64,000 nucleotides of DNA from Pseudomonas sp. Au-Pse12 (GCF_021341665.1 NZ_JAJTTH010000001.1:1-64000); one strand, 5' to 3'; shown: positions 27,945 through 36,636, counted from the stretch's first letter. A program made the numbers and translations. The notes: generated from the sequence alone by a model not told the origin.

Positions 27945-28538
27945 ATGTCCGTATATCTGAAGAACGTTTTGGCCGCATCGGTCGTTGGCCTGTTGGCCAA
28001 CTCGGCCATGGCTGCTGACGGAACTATCAACTTCACCGGCGAAATCAGTGCGGCCTCCTGCAGCGCAACCGCGGGTGCGGGTACTAGCATCGCTGGCGAA
28101 AAGGGCAAGCAGAACATCAATGTCAGCCTAGGCAAGATCAGTATGGACTCATTGACCGGCGCGGCCGGTGGCAACATCGTGGGTGGTTCAGCGATCAATG
28201 TGAACCTGGATTGCGGTAATACCGCGGCCGGTCTCACCACGGTTCGTGTGCAGTTCGACCCTATGTCGGGTTCTGGCGTGGATCTTAAAAACAACAAATT
28301 GCTGAAGACCACTGGTACTGCGAAGGGGGTCGGCATCGGCATCTACAACTCCAGTAATGAGGCGATCAATCTGGCCGCGAACGAGTTTGTCAATGCTCCG
28401 CTGGTCAAGGTCGGCGAGGCGGAAGCTACCAAATACAGCGCCAATCTCAATATGCGCGCAGCTTATGTCGCCAATGGTGACCCTATTACTCCCGGGACCG
28501 CCAACGGCACCCTGCCGTTCACTCTGACCTACGAATAA
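27945..28538 (+). CDS. Major fimbrial subunit (type 1/Cup pilin)
   Basis: 197 residues from ATG 27945, which has AGGGA 5-9 bases upstream; an in-frame start at 27840 would add 35 unlikely residues. Signal peptide of about 23 residues (...NSAMA). Mature part ADGTINFTGEISAASCS, with the Cys pair of the incomplete Ig fold (SCSATAG near 37 and VNLDCGNT near 90) and the penultimate-Tyr end LPFTLTYE. First gene of pilin-chaperone-usher. A UUCG hairpin after its stop probably raises its mRNA level relative to the later genes. Controlled presumably through the palindrome at 27794. Confidence 0.93.
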   Translation: MSVYLKNVLAASVVGLLANSAMAADGTINFTGEISAASCSATAGAGTSIAGEKGKQNINVSLGKISMDSLTGAAGGNIVGGSAINVNLDCGNTAAGLTTVRVQFDPMSGSGVDLKNNKLLKTTGTAKGVGIGIYNSSNEAINLAANEFVNAPLVKVGEAEATKYSANLNMRAAYVANGDPITPGTANGTLPFTLTYE

Positions 28539-28548
28539 GCGCTCCATA

Positions 28549-28574
28549 TAGAGAAGCATTTCGATGCTTCTCTA
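28549..28574 (+). promoter_or_regulatory. Perfect UUCG-tetraloop hairpin between pilin and chaperone genes
   Basis: TAGAGAAGCAT (28549-28559), loop TTCG, ATGCTTCTCTA (28564-28574): an 11-base-pair stem with an extra-stable tetraloop. Only a weak T-rich stretch follows, so it looks like an RNA-stabilising or partial terminator element, comparable in position to the stem-loop after papA in the pap operon. Confidence 0.7.
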
Positions 28575-28601
28575 ATCATTCTTAAAACAGGTACTTCTAA
28601 G

Positions 28602-29315
28602 ATGATCCTGAAATCCAGATATCTGCTGGCGGGCCTTGCTTTGCTCTCGGCCAGCGTTGCCAATGCTGGTATTACGCTTGGTGGTACCCGATTGATTTAC
28701 GTGGAAAAGAGCAAGGAAGCTTCGATCCTGATCAAGAACGATGGCGCCCAAGACATCATGATTCAGTCTTGGTTGGACCCGGAGAGTGGTGATAAAGATG
28801 AAGATGTGCCTTTTGCCCTGACGCCGGCTTTAAGTCGCCTGGCAGGTAATAAACAACAGACTTTACGGGTGTTTTACTTCGGTAAGGGGTTGCCAGCTGA
28901 TAAAGAGTCGGTGTTTTGGCTTAGTGTCCAGGAAATTCCGCAAAAGGCTGAGGGCAATACATTGCAAATAGCCCTGCGTCAGCGGATCAAGTTATTTTTT
29001 CGTCCGGCCAATCTTGTCGGAAGTCCTCAAGATGCAATTAGCGGCTTGAAGTGGCAGACATTGGTTGAACGAGACCAGTTCTATCTGCAGGTAACTAATA
29101 ACTCACCTTACTTTGTTTCTTTCGGGGAGGCGAAGGTGGTCATTGGCGGAAAGAGCTATCCATTGATCAGTGACATGCTTGCGCCAAACAGCACCAGTAA
29201 GTTTCTCGCCCGTGGCGCACCATCATCATTAACCCCCGGTGTCATGACGGTGGAGTTTTTCAATATCAATGATTACGGTGCGCCGGTTAATAACAAAGTT
29301 TCGATCTCTGGCTGA
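28602..29315 (+). CDS. Periplasmic fimbrial chaperone (PapD family)
   Basis: 237 residues with a signal peptide (...ASVANA, about 1-22) and two Ig-like domains. Visible are ITLGGTRLIYVEKSKEASIL (G1-type strand and subunit-binding Arg), SWLDPESG, FALTPALSRLAGNKQQTLRV, FWLSVQEIPQK and the C-terminal NDYGAPV. It folds subunits by donor-strand complementation and hands them to the usher. Somewhat AT-rich. Second gene of the operon, 63 bases after the pilin and 74 before the chosen usher start. Confidence 0.93.
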   Translation: MILKSRYLLAGLALLSASVANAGITLGGTRLIYVEKSKEASILIKNDGAQDIMIQSWLDPESGDKDEDVPFALTPALSRLAGNKQQTLRVFYFGKGLPADKESVFWLSVQEIPQKAEGNTLQIALRQRIKLFFRPANLVGSPQDAISGLKWQTLVERDQFYLQVTNNSPYFVSFGEAKVVIGGKSYPLISDMLAPNSTSKFLARGAPSSLTPGVMTVEFFNINDYGAPVNNKVSISG

Positions 29316-29389
29316 ATCTGAACTGTTTGCATGCTATTGCCACTTTTCAAGTATGGCAGGCGGTGTTGTTTATGGAGCGAGGCGTGTAT

Positions 29390-31879
29390 ATGGCAGGGAG
29401 AAAGAGTGGTCTGAAAATTGTTGGCTATGTTAGTGGGTCTTGTGCTGCTGCTTTCGGTGTTATGTTTCCTCAAAGTGCATTTTCGCTGGAGTTCAATGAA
29501 GCCTTCTTGAACAAGCGCGGTGCCGCGGTGGAGTTGAAGTACTTCGAACAGGGCAACAACATCGCTCCGGGTACTTACAACGTCGACATCTATCTCAACC
29601 AAGTGTTGATGAGTCGCCAGCAAGTGGAGTTCAGCGCGGTCGGCGACTCGGCCGGCGTGCATCCGAAACTCTACCTGGGCGTGCTGAAGGCGATGGGGGT
29701 CAACATCGCCAAGCTCATGCAGGAGCAACTGATCGCTGCCGACAGCGATGACCAGAGCGTCATCGACCTGCCCGCCAGCCTGCCCGATGCCTCGGTCGAA
29801 TTCGATGTCAATGCCCTGGCGTTGCAGCTCAGCGTGCCCCAGGCCTACGTTCAGCGCACCAGCCGCGGCTACGTCGACCCGTCGCTGTGGGACCAGGGCA
29901 TCACCGCCTTCTACACCAACTATCAGACCAACTTCAGCCGCAACATCAGCCAGGGCTACCGCAGCGACTACCGCTATGTGGGCCTGCGCAACGGGCTGAA
30001 CATCGGCGCTTGGCGCCTGCGCAACGAGTCGTCGGTCTCCGGAAGCAGCGGCAGCGGCAACAAGTTCACCAGCAACCGCAGCTACCTGGAGCGCGACATT
30101 ACCGGCCTCAAGGGCCGCCTGGCGGCGGGCGAGCTGTACACCCAGGGCGAGATTTTCGACAGCGTGCGCTTTCGTGGCGCGCAGTTGAGTTCCGACCTGG
30201 CCATGCTCCCGGACGACGAAGTGGGCTACGCCCCGGTGGTGCGCGGCATCGCCGAAAGCAACGCGACGGTGGAGATCAGCCAGAACGGCTATGTCATCTA
30301 CTCCACCAGCGTTTCGCCAGGCGCTTTCGAGATCGACGACATCTATCCCGGTGGCTCCAACGGTGACCTGAAGGTCAAGATCATCGAGGCCGACGGCCGC
30401 GAACGCGAGTTTTCCCAGGCCTACTCCTACCTGCCGGTGATGACCCGCCGCGGCAGCCTGCGCTACAGCCTGGCGGCCGGCCAGTACAGCAACCAGGAGG
30501 GCGCGACGCCGGCCTTCTCCCAGGGCACCCTGGTGTACGGCATGAGCAATAACTTCACCGGTTACGGCGGGGGGCTCAGCGCCAGTGGCTACAAGGCGCT
30601 GAACCTGGGGCTGGGCATCAACTCGCCCTGGGGCGGCCTGTCGTTCGACGTGACCCAGAGCGACTCGCAAAGCAAAAGCGGCACCCGTGCCCGTGGCCAG
30701 AGTGCGCGCTTTCTGTACTCCAAGACCCTCAATTCCACCGACACCACCTTCACCATGGTCGGCTATCGCTACTCCACCGAAGGCTATCGAACCTTCAGCC
30801 AGCATGTGGACGAGCAGGATGTGCTGGCCGGCCCGAGTTACGGCCGGCAGAAGAGCCGCTTCGACATGAACGTCAACCAGTCGCTGGCCGGGCGCGGGTC
30901 GCTGTTCCTGAGCCTGGGCGAAACCAGCTACTGGAACCGCCAGGGCAAAACCCGGCGCTGGCAGTTCGGCTACAACGGCAGCTATCGCGATGCCAGCTAC
31001 AGCTTCGCGCTCGCCCATACCGAAGGCCAGGGCATGAGCCAGAAGGCCGAGAACCAACTGACGGCCTCCATCAGCATCCCCTTTGGCGGCGGTAGCCGTT
31101 CGCACCGGGCCTATTCCAGCGTCACCTCTTCCAGCACCGGCGACGCCTCGTTTCAAAGCGGCGTGTCGGGCAGCCTGGACGAGCAGAACAACCTCGGCTA
31201 CTCGCTCCAGGCCGGGCACAGCAAGCGTGGCGGAAGCTCTGCCGATGCCGGCCTGAACTGGGACACACCGGTCGCCAAGGTCAGCGGCAACTATGGGCAA
31301 GGGCAGAGCAGCCGGCATATGGACCTCGGCGCCTCGGGCTCGATCGTGGTGCATGGCGGCGGCGTGACCCTGGGCCAGCCGGTGGGCGAGACTTTCGCCC
31401 TGGTCGAAGTGCCGGGCACCGAGGGCGTCGGGGTCGACTCCTCGTCATCGGTGCGCACCGACAGCCGCGGTTTTGCCGTGGTGCCCTATACCCAGCCTTA
31501 TCGCTACAACTGGATCAACCTGGATTCCAGCACCCTGGGCAGCAACCGGGAGACCGAGGAGAGTTCGCAGCGCGTGGTGCCGACCCGTGGCGCCATCAGT
31601 AAAAGCCGCTTCGCCGTGGCCTCGGGGCGCCGCCTGCAACTGACCGTGAAAACCGCGAAGGGCCAGGGCATTCCGTTTGGTGCCCAGGCCTTCGACCCGC
31701 AGGGCGCCCCGGTGGGCGTGGTCGACAACCGCTCCCGCTTGCTGATTTTTTCCAGTGATGACAAGGGCAGCGTTGATATTCGCTGGGGCGGCGATAGTTG
31801 CCGGGTCCGTTATGACTTGCCGGCCGCGGTGAAAGATGTGGTGTATGAGCAGTTTGATGTGAGTTGTGAAAAGGTTTGA
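29390..31879 (+). CDS. Outer membrane fimbrial usher (FimD/PapC family)
   Basis: 829 residues from ATG 29390 (GAGG 7 bases upstream); ATGs at 29327 and 29372 are in frame but lack good sites. Signal peptide to about 31 (...MFPQSAFS), N-terminal domain from LEFNEAFLNKRGAAVELKYF, the beta-barrel with the ERDITGLKGRLAAGELYTQG motif, plug region DDEVGYAPVVRGIAESNATV and a C-terminal part ending CEKV. It forms the secretion pore and assembly platform. Composition changes from AT-rich over the first 130-150 bases to strongly GC-rich afterwards. In Cup operons an adhesin gene follows directly; here only scars and a foreign-looking cassette follow. Confidence 0.93.
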   Translation: MAGRKSGLKIVGYVSGSCAAAFGVMFPQSAFSLEFNEAFLNKRGAAVELKYFEQGNNIAPGTYNVDIYLNQVLMSRQQVEFSAVGDSAGVHPKLYLGVLKAMGVNIAKLMQEQLIAADSDDQSVIDLPASLPDASVEFDVNALALQLSVPQAYVQRTSRGYVDPSLWDQGITAFYTNYQTNFSRNISQGYRSDYRYVGLRNGLNIGAWRLRNESSVSGSSGSGNKFTSNRSYLERDITGLKGRLAAGELYTQGEIFDSVRFRGAQLSSDLAMLPDDEVGYAPVVRGIAESNATVEISQNGYVIYSTSVSPGAFEIDDIYPGGSNGDLKVKIIEADGREREFSQAYSYLPVMTRRGSLRYSLAAGQYSNQEGATPAFSQGTLVYGMSNNFTGYGGGLSASGYKALNLGLGINSPWGGLSFDVTQSDSQSKSGTRARGQSARFLYSKTLNSTDTTFTMVGYRYSTEGYRTFSQHVDEQDVLAGPSYGRQKSRFDMNVNQSLAGRGSLFLSLGETSYWNRQGKTRRWQFGYNGSYRDASYSFALAHTEGQGMSQKAENQLTASISIPFGGGSRSHRAYSSVTSSSTGDASFQSGVSGSLDEQNNLGYSLQAGHSKRGGSSADAGLNWDTPVAKVSGNYGQGQSSRHMDLGASGSIVVHGGGVTLGQPVGETFALVEVPGTEGVGVDSSSSVRTDSRGFAVVPYTQPYRYNWINLDSSTLGSNRETEESSQRVVPTRGAISKSRFAVASGRRLQLTVKTAKGQGIPFGAQAFDPQGAPVGVVDNRSRLLIFSSDDKGSVDIRWGGDSCRVRYDLPAAVKDVVYEQFDVSCEKV

Positions 31880-31889
31880 AGGCTCTGGG

Positions 31890-31967
31890 TTGCCTAATAA
31901 ATGGTTTTCTCTTTTTTTATATTTATATTGTCTGCAGCTATCTAAGGTTTTGGCGTGCCGTGAGTGA
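31890..31967 (+). pseudogene. Possible signal-peptide remnant of the operon's original adhesin gene
   Basis: Ten bases after the usher stop, a 25-codon frame from TTG 31890 reads as a signal peptide: a Lys-Trp start, a hydrophobic core FSLFLYLYC and a cleavage-like end VLACRE, then TGA. The position is exactly where a Cup tip-adhesin gene would begin, and a matching 3' scar lies at 33598-33675. Low complexity makes this reading tentative. The following 31968-32158 is AT-rich, without a recognisable gene. Confidence 0.3.
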
Positions 31968-32158
31968 TGTGGAAGGATGTTTTATTTTAAGAATCTTATA
32001 TAAGAATGCTTGGTTTCTCGTGTAGCCAATATGTGCTCTTGCATGTTCATCTTAGGGTGTTGCGACAGGCTCCAATACCACTCCAGCACACATGGCACCT
32101 AAGGCGAGTCAAGGTTATAACTTCGCGAGCGTATCTTGAGCGCTCTGTAAAATGCTAT

Positions 32159-33487
32159 GCAGTAATAGGCCTATTGATCGTAGTGATAGATCAAATAGAT
32201 CGTGATATTCCACAACATAAAATGAGCGTGCTGGACTCTGAGCAGCTCAGGGGTGATTGGAGGACAGGATATTTTTGATGGTTTATCGGGATATCTAGTG
32301 TGAGGTGGGAAGGGTTGATTGTCTGTGTTGTTTTTTTTTACTTACTTGGGCGCCCCCCTTAATTCCTATAAAAGCTTGTCGGGAGATGGGTTCATAGGAA
32401 AAGGTGTGTCCTGGGTATGATTTAAAACTGAAGTTTTTAACTAGGTTTTGGAGGTGAAGTTGATTAGAAGTGTAGGTGGAAGCATATTGCTTTTTCTATG
32501 GGCGATAAAGGCATTCGCTTTTGTATGCGATAATTCAACTGCTGGAAGTGGTGTCACTGTATCTCTTCCAAATTTAATTAATTACACCGGTGGGCGAGAA
32601 CAGGGAGAGCTGATTTCAGATGAATGGCATTCAGCAATAAATGCAGATGTTATTCATTGTCGGCTGGAGAGTGGAGACGGGGCAGGTGCAGATGTAAAAA
32701 TCTATGCTGAGCCGGCTATCAGCTTCTCCGGTCGGACTGTTGTTCATAATGGTGTTCCGTATGATGTCTTCAGTACTAATACTACCGGCATAGGTGTAAT
32801 TGCAGAGGCTTCTGTCAATGGTAATTATATTCCGCTGGTAAATAACAAGGTTTTGTTGCTGAGGGAGGTGAGGGTAACAAGTAAGGAGTGCAATTTTGGT
32901 ATGCGAGTACGAGTTAAATTAGTCGCTTTAACTAAGCTCCCGCCAGGCTTGCTGAGTTTTGTGGGTGTTCCTGCTATCGTAACGCAGTGGGTAGGGCCTG
33001 CCACTGCTAAACAGGCATCTATTTCAGCCTCTACAACTTCAACGTCCATTCAAGTAAAAAACACTTCCTGCAAACTGGATGTACCAAGTAGTGTTAAGCT
33101 GCCGCGCGTCGATACATCTTTGATGCGCTCGATATCGGATACGGCAGGAGATACTCCTTTTACTCTATCAGCAAGCTGTGATGGGGGTTACATAGACTAC
33201 AAGGTCAGCTATACGATGACAGATGTTAACTCCATTGCGAACGTAACATCGAATTTAGTATTGGAAAACTTTCCCGGTTCTGCGACTGGTGTTTCATTGC
33301 AGGTGATCGATAATGGTATTCCTGTGCTCTTCGGGCCTTCCGATTCTCTGGCAAGTAGAAGAGAACTTGGAATACGGGAAGTATTATAGTTGAATCGATG
33401 GTTGTCAGGTATGTTCGTGTTTCTGCAGGCATTACGCCGGGAGTAGCAAGAGCAGGAACTACAATAACGCTGTCTTATCAGTAGTTT
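32159..33487 (+). repeat. Adhesin cassette, copy 1 of a dispersed duplication
   Basis: This segment aligns with 48890-50252. The shared part begins at GCAGTAATAG about 300 bases before the adhesin gene and ends 3 bases past its stop (TCTTATCAGTAGTTT). Upstream parts share ATTG-TCGT, CACAA-ATAAAATGAG-like and GATAT-TCTAGTG blocks. The block equivalent to the palindrome at 48995 is decayed here (cAGGA-tatt-TTTga). The whole segment is AT-rich against its surroundings. Confidence 0.75.
32460..33484 (+). pseudogene. Fimbrial tip adhesin gene broken by a net 10-base deletion
   Basis: From TTG 32460 (GGAGG 5 bases upstream) the frame encodes a signal peptide (IRSVGGSILLFLWAIKAFA), a receptor-type domain and a pilin-like domain (KNTSCKLDVPSSVKL, YKVSYTMTDVNSIANVT, LQVIDNGIPVLFGP), closely matching the intact gene at 49218. 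After RRELG, 23 bases stand where the intact copy has 33. The frame shifts and stops at 33387-33389. The lost end (RYVRVSAGITPGVARAG, TLSYQ) is still readable in another frame to the TAG at 33482-33484. Without the C-terminal donor-strand motif the product should not bind the chaperone. A TTG at 32448 is an alternative start. Confidence 0.85.
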
Positions 33488-33597
33488 ACTTTCTCTGACG
33501 AGCTTGTTTGGAGGAGAGCTCAGCAGTCTTTTAACTTGTAGGTCGGGTTTTATTAGAAAGGGACGTTGAATAATTCGCTAGCTTTTGGGGGCATTAA

Positions 33598-33675
33598 TAT
33601 TGTTATAACCGTACCGGCGCCGTGACGCCGGGGAAGGTCAACGCCGGAGTCAGCGTTACCTTGTCTTACGATTGA
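33598..33675 (+). pseudogene. 3' scar of a second, older fimbrial adhesin gene
   Basis: The frame ending at TGA 33673-33675 reads YNRTGAVTPGKVNAGVSVTL followed by SYD. This is almost the end of the 16523 adhesin (RSGGAVKPGVVSAGISVTLS then YD). Composition jumps from AT-rich to GC-rich at about 33610. No start or longer frame precedes it; the 33488-33597 stretch before it is AT-rich with stops and no recognisable gene. It is best explained as the tail of the operon's original adhesin gene, left after the cassette at 32159 replaced the rest. Confidence 0.7.
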
Positions 33676-33696
33676 GGCGCTTGCGGCTTTTCCTGC

Positions 33697-34506
33697 CTAG
33701 CCGTGCTCGCCACCTTCCTGGGCCTGCAGGAACAGGGCGAACAGCTCGGACTGGGACTTGATCCCCAGCTTGCTGTACAGGTGCTTGCGGTGCACCTTGA
33801 CCGTCTCGGCGGAAATCGCCAGCTTGCGCGCGATCTCCTTGTTCGAGCAGCCGCTGAGCAGCAGTTGAACCACTTCCATTTCCCGCGCCGAAAGCGCCGT
33901 CGCTGAGTGCGAGGCGGCCTGCTCCAGGCGGCTCTGCCAGCGGGGCGCGGTTTGTGGCGCATCTGCCGAGTTGTGCTCGAACGGCAAGCGCTGGCGCATC
34001 AGCGCCGCGACCCACGGCCGGATCAGCCCCAGCAGGGCGGTCTGCTCGGGGCTGAAGCGGCACTGGCTGCCCAGGGACAGGCTGAGGCTGCGCTGGCCAT
34101 CGAGCTGGACGTTGATGTGCACCTCGTCGGCCACCACGTTCAGGCGGAAATAGCGCTGGTAGTAATCGGTCTGTTCGAAGCATTCCGGGGCCACGTCCTC
34201 CAGGCGGAACAGGCCGCTGCAGAGTGTCTCCCGATTGTGGATGTAGAACGGGTCCAGCAGGTACAGGCCCTTGAGGTAGTCCTGGAACAGGGCGTCCGGC
34301 TCGCCGTCCGCCGCCGCGGACTCGGCCAGGACCTGGGGCCGGCCAGGGCTGAAGATCAGCACCACCCAGTTGTCCACCGGCACGTAGTGGCTAAGTAGGC
34401 GTACCAGCGCGCTCCAGAAATGCTCCTGGTCCAGGGTCTCGATCAAGCGGCCCACGGCATCGTGCCAGGCCACGTCCTGCAAGGTCAGGCGTGTTTCACT
34501 ACCCAT
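33697..34506 (-). CDS. LuxR family transcriptional regulator
   Basis: 269 residues from ATG 34506 (GGGG about 9 bases upstream); ATG 34521 and a much longer frame to 34611 are possible. The C-terminal HTH is clear (ALSAREMEVVQLLLSGCSNK, then AETVKVHRKHLYSKLGIK). The N-terminal 190 residues form an unassigned sensor domain; I do not see the Trp/Tyr/Asp pattern of acyl-homoserine-lactone receptors. Divergent from the C-N hydrolase gene 114 bases away, so it probably regulates the hydrolase and polyamine-binding genes. Confidence 0.88.
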   Translation of the reverse strand: MGSETRLTLQDVAWHDAVGRLIETLDQEHFWSALVRLLSHYVPVDNWVVLIFSPGRPQVLAESAAADGEPDALFQDYLKGLYLLDPFYIHNRETLCSGLFRLEDVAPECFEQTDYYQRYFRLNVVADEVHINVQLDGQRSLSLSLGSQCRFSPEQTALLGLIRPWVAALMRQRLPFEHNSADAPQTAPRWQSRLEQAASHSATALSAREMEVVQLLLSGCSNKEIARKLAISAETVKVHRKHLYSKLGIKSQSELFALFLQAQEGGEHG

Positions 34507-34620
34507 AGTGGGGTACCCCATCGAAGTGATTCTGTGCCGCGTGGCGGCGCTCCATACTCTGTGCGTCCCCGGCGCCTGCAGCGGCGATCGGGGCACCTCC
34601 AACGCGTGCAAGGATCAACG

Positions 34621-35436
34621 ATGAAGATCGAACTGGTGCAACTGGCTGGCCGTGACGGCGACAGCGTTTATAACCTGGGGCGGGTGCTCGAAGCCATTAC
34701 AACCTGTGCCGAGGACACCGACCTGCTGGTGTTTCCGGAAACCTGCCTGACCGGGTTCGTCGGCGCCGAACAATTGTCGCTCTGCGCCGAACCCCTCGAC
34801 GGGCCGAGCGTGCAGGCGGTGCTGCAGGTGGTGCGCCAGCGCAAGGTGGCGGTGGTCATCGGCCTGGCGGAAAGTGCCGAAGGCCAGTACTACAACAGCT
34901 CGTTGCTGCTGACCCCCGACGGCATCGCGCTGCATTACCGCAAGACCCATCTGTGGCCCTCGGAGCGCGGCGATTTTCGCCCGGGCGACCGCTATGCCAC
35001 GGTGCTGTGGAAAGGCCTGCGGGTCGGCATTCTGATCTGCTATGACATCGAGCTGCCTGAAAGCGCCCGGGTCCTGGCGCAACTGGGGGCCGAACTGATC
35101 ATCGTCACCAACGGCAACATGGACCCTTACGGCCCGGTGCACCGCACCGCGATCATGGCCCGGGCCCAGGAAAACCAGCTGTTCGCGGTCATGGTCAACC
35201 GGGTGGGCGAGGGCGACGACGGGCTGGTGTTCGCCGGCGGCAGCGCCGCCGTCGATCCGTTCGGCCAGGTGCTGTTCGAGGCCGGGCGCGATGAGTGCCG
35301 GCAGGTGGTCAGCCTCGATCCGCAGCAACTCCAGGCCGCCCGCCGCGATTACCACTACCTCAGCGACCGCCGCTTGCTGTTGCACGGCGAGCGGATCGAC
35401 CACCCGGACGGTCGCCGCGAGCTGTTGATTCCCTGA
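34621..35436 (+). CDS. Carbon-nitrogen hydrolase (nitrilase superfamily)
   Basis: 271 residues from ATG 34621 with AAGGAT 5-6 bases upstream. The catalytic triad is visible: E40 in VFPETCLTGF, K108 in YRKTHLW and C140 in LICYDIELPE. Amidase-type members hydrolyse amides or N-carbamoyl groups, including N-carbamoylputrescine. The following gene encodes a polyamine-type binding protein, so an amide or carbamoyl derivative of a polyamine is a reasonable but unproven substrate. Cytoplasmic. Confidence 0.9.
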   Translation: MKIELVQLAGRDGDSVYNLGRVLEAITTCAEDTDLLVFPETCLTGFVGAEQLSLCAEPLDGPSVQAVLQVVRQRKVAVVIGLAESAEGQYYNSSLLLTPDGIALHYRKTHLWPSERGDFRPGDRYATVLWKGLRVGILICYDIELPESARVLAQLGAELIIVTNGNMDPYGPVHRTAIMARAQENQLFAVMVNRVGEGDDGLVFAGGSAAVDPFGQVLFEAGRDECRQVVSLDPQQLQAARRDYHYLSDRRLLLHGERIDHPDGRRELLIP

Positions 35437-35535
35437 TTGACCTTCACCGCTCTGATTCCTGCCACAACAATCCCAATATCAGCAGGCGCGGTGCCGGTCC
35501 CCAAGGGCCGGAAACTGGCGCTGTGGAGTATCCCG

Positions 35536-36636
35536 ATGACAAGCATGCGCTGCGCCCGATGGGCCTTGGCCTCGATGTTCAGCTTCAGCCTGGCGTGCGC
35601 CGCCAGCGCCGAACCCCAGGTGCACATCTACAACTGGTACGACTTCATCGCCCCGGACACCACCAAGGACTTCCAGGCGCAAACCTCGATCGTTCCGACC
35701 TACGACGTGTTCGACAACAGCGATGTCATGCAGAGCAAACTCATGGCCGGGCGCAGCGGCTACGACGTGGTGGTCGCCACCGGCGACCTGCTGCCGAACT
35801 TGATCAAGGCCGGGGTGCTCAAGGAACTGGACCGCAACCAGTTGCCCCACTGGTCCCACCTGGACCCGCAGATACTGGCCAAGGTCCAGGGCAACGACCC
35901 GGGCAACCGCTACGCCGTGCCTTACCTGTGGGGCACCACCGGCATCGGCTATGACGCCGACAAGGTCAAGGCGATCCTCGGGGCCGATGCCCCTGTGGAT
36001 TCCTGGGACCTGATCTTCAAGGAAGACAACCTGGCCAAGCTCAGCCAGTGCGGCGTGGCCATGCTCGATGCCCCCGGCGAGGTCATTCCCATTGCCTTGC
36101 ACTACCTGGGCCTGCCCTACAACAGCCAGAACCCGGAGGACTATCGCAAGGCCGAGGCGCTGTTGCTGAAGTTGCGCCCCCATGTGCGCTACTTCGATTC
36201 CTCGAAGTTCATCACCGACCTGGCCAACGGCAATATCTGCGTGGTGCTGGGCTGGGCCGGCGGCGTGCTGGACGCCAGGACCGCCTCGGAAGCGGCCGGC
36301 AATGGCCGCCGTATCGAATACCGCATCCCTCGGGAAGGCGCGCCGATCTGGGTGGAGAGCCTGGTGCTGCTCAACGATGCGCCCAATCCGCAGCAGGGGC
36401 TGCAGTTCATCGACTACATGCTGCGCCCGGCGGTGATCGCCCAGACCACCAACTACCTGAAGTACCCCAATGGCAACCTGGCCGCCAAGGCGCTGATCGA
36501 GCAGAAGATTCGCGACAACCCCAGCGTATACCCGAGCCAGGCGGTGCTCGACACCTTGTTCCCGCTGGAGCCCTTGCCGTTGAAACTGGAGCGGATCCGT
36601 ACCCGGGTCTGGAGCAAGGTCAAGAGCGGCAGCTAG
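35536..36636 (+). CDS. Periplasmic polyamine-type substrate-binding protein (PotF/SpuD-like)
   Basis: 366 residues from ATG 35536 (GGAG about 8 bases upstream; a second ATG 9 bases later). Signal peptide to about 24 (...ACAASA). Mature start EPQVHIYNWYDFIAPDTTKD is the PotF/SpuD signature, followed by YDVVVATGDLLPNLIKAGVL, VPYLWGTTGIGYD and SKFITDLANGNICVVLGWAG. It binds putrescine or spermidine-like ligands. No Pot-type ATPase or permease gene adjoins it, so it must work with a remote transporter or act in sensing. 99 bases after the C-N hydrolase. Its stop overlaps the convergent outer-membrane efflux gene by 4 bases. Confidence 0.9.
   Translation: MTSMRCARWALASMFSFSLACAASAEPQVHIYNWYDFIAPDTTKDFQAQTSIVPTYDVFDNSDVMQSKLMAGRSGYDVVVATGDLLPNLIKAGVLKELDRNQLPHWSHLDPQILAKVQGNDPGNRYAVPYLWGTTGIGYDADKVKAILGADAPVDSWDLIFKEDNLAKLSQCGVAMLDAPGEVIPIALHYLGLPYNSQNPEDYRKAEALLLKLRPHVRYFDSSKFITDLANGNICVVLGWAGGVLDARTASEAAGNGRRIEYRIPREGAPIWVESLVLLNDAPNPQQGLQFIDYMLRPAVIAQTTNYLKYPNGNLAAKALIEQKIRDNPSVYPSQAVLDTLFPLEPLPLKLERIRTRVWSKVKSGS

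Noticed and set aside
29273..31354. 693-codon open frame on the minus strand opposite the usher
   Set aside because: It mirrors the GC-rich usher frame, has low-complexity Ala/Val/Gly composition and no family motifs. The plus-strand usher is unmistakable.
31968..32158. Possible insertion-sequence remnant beside the adhesin cassette
   Set aside because: I looked for transposase fragments and terminal repeats on both strands and saw none convincing; a database search would be needed.
32006..32278. 90-codon frame in the AT-rich gap after the usher
   Set aside because: The homologous upstream region at 48.9-49.2 kb does not keep this frame open, so it is unlikely to be coding.
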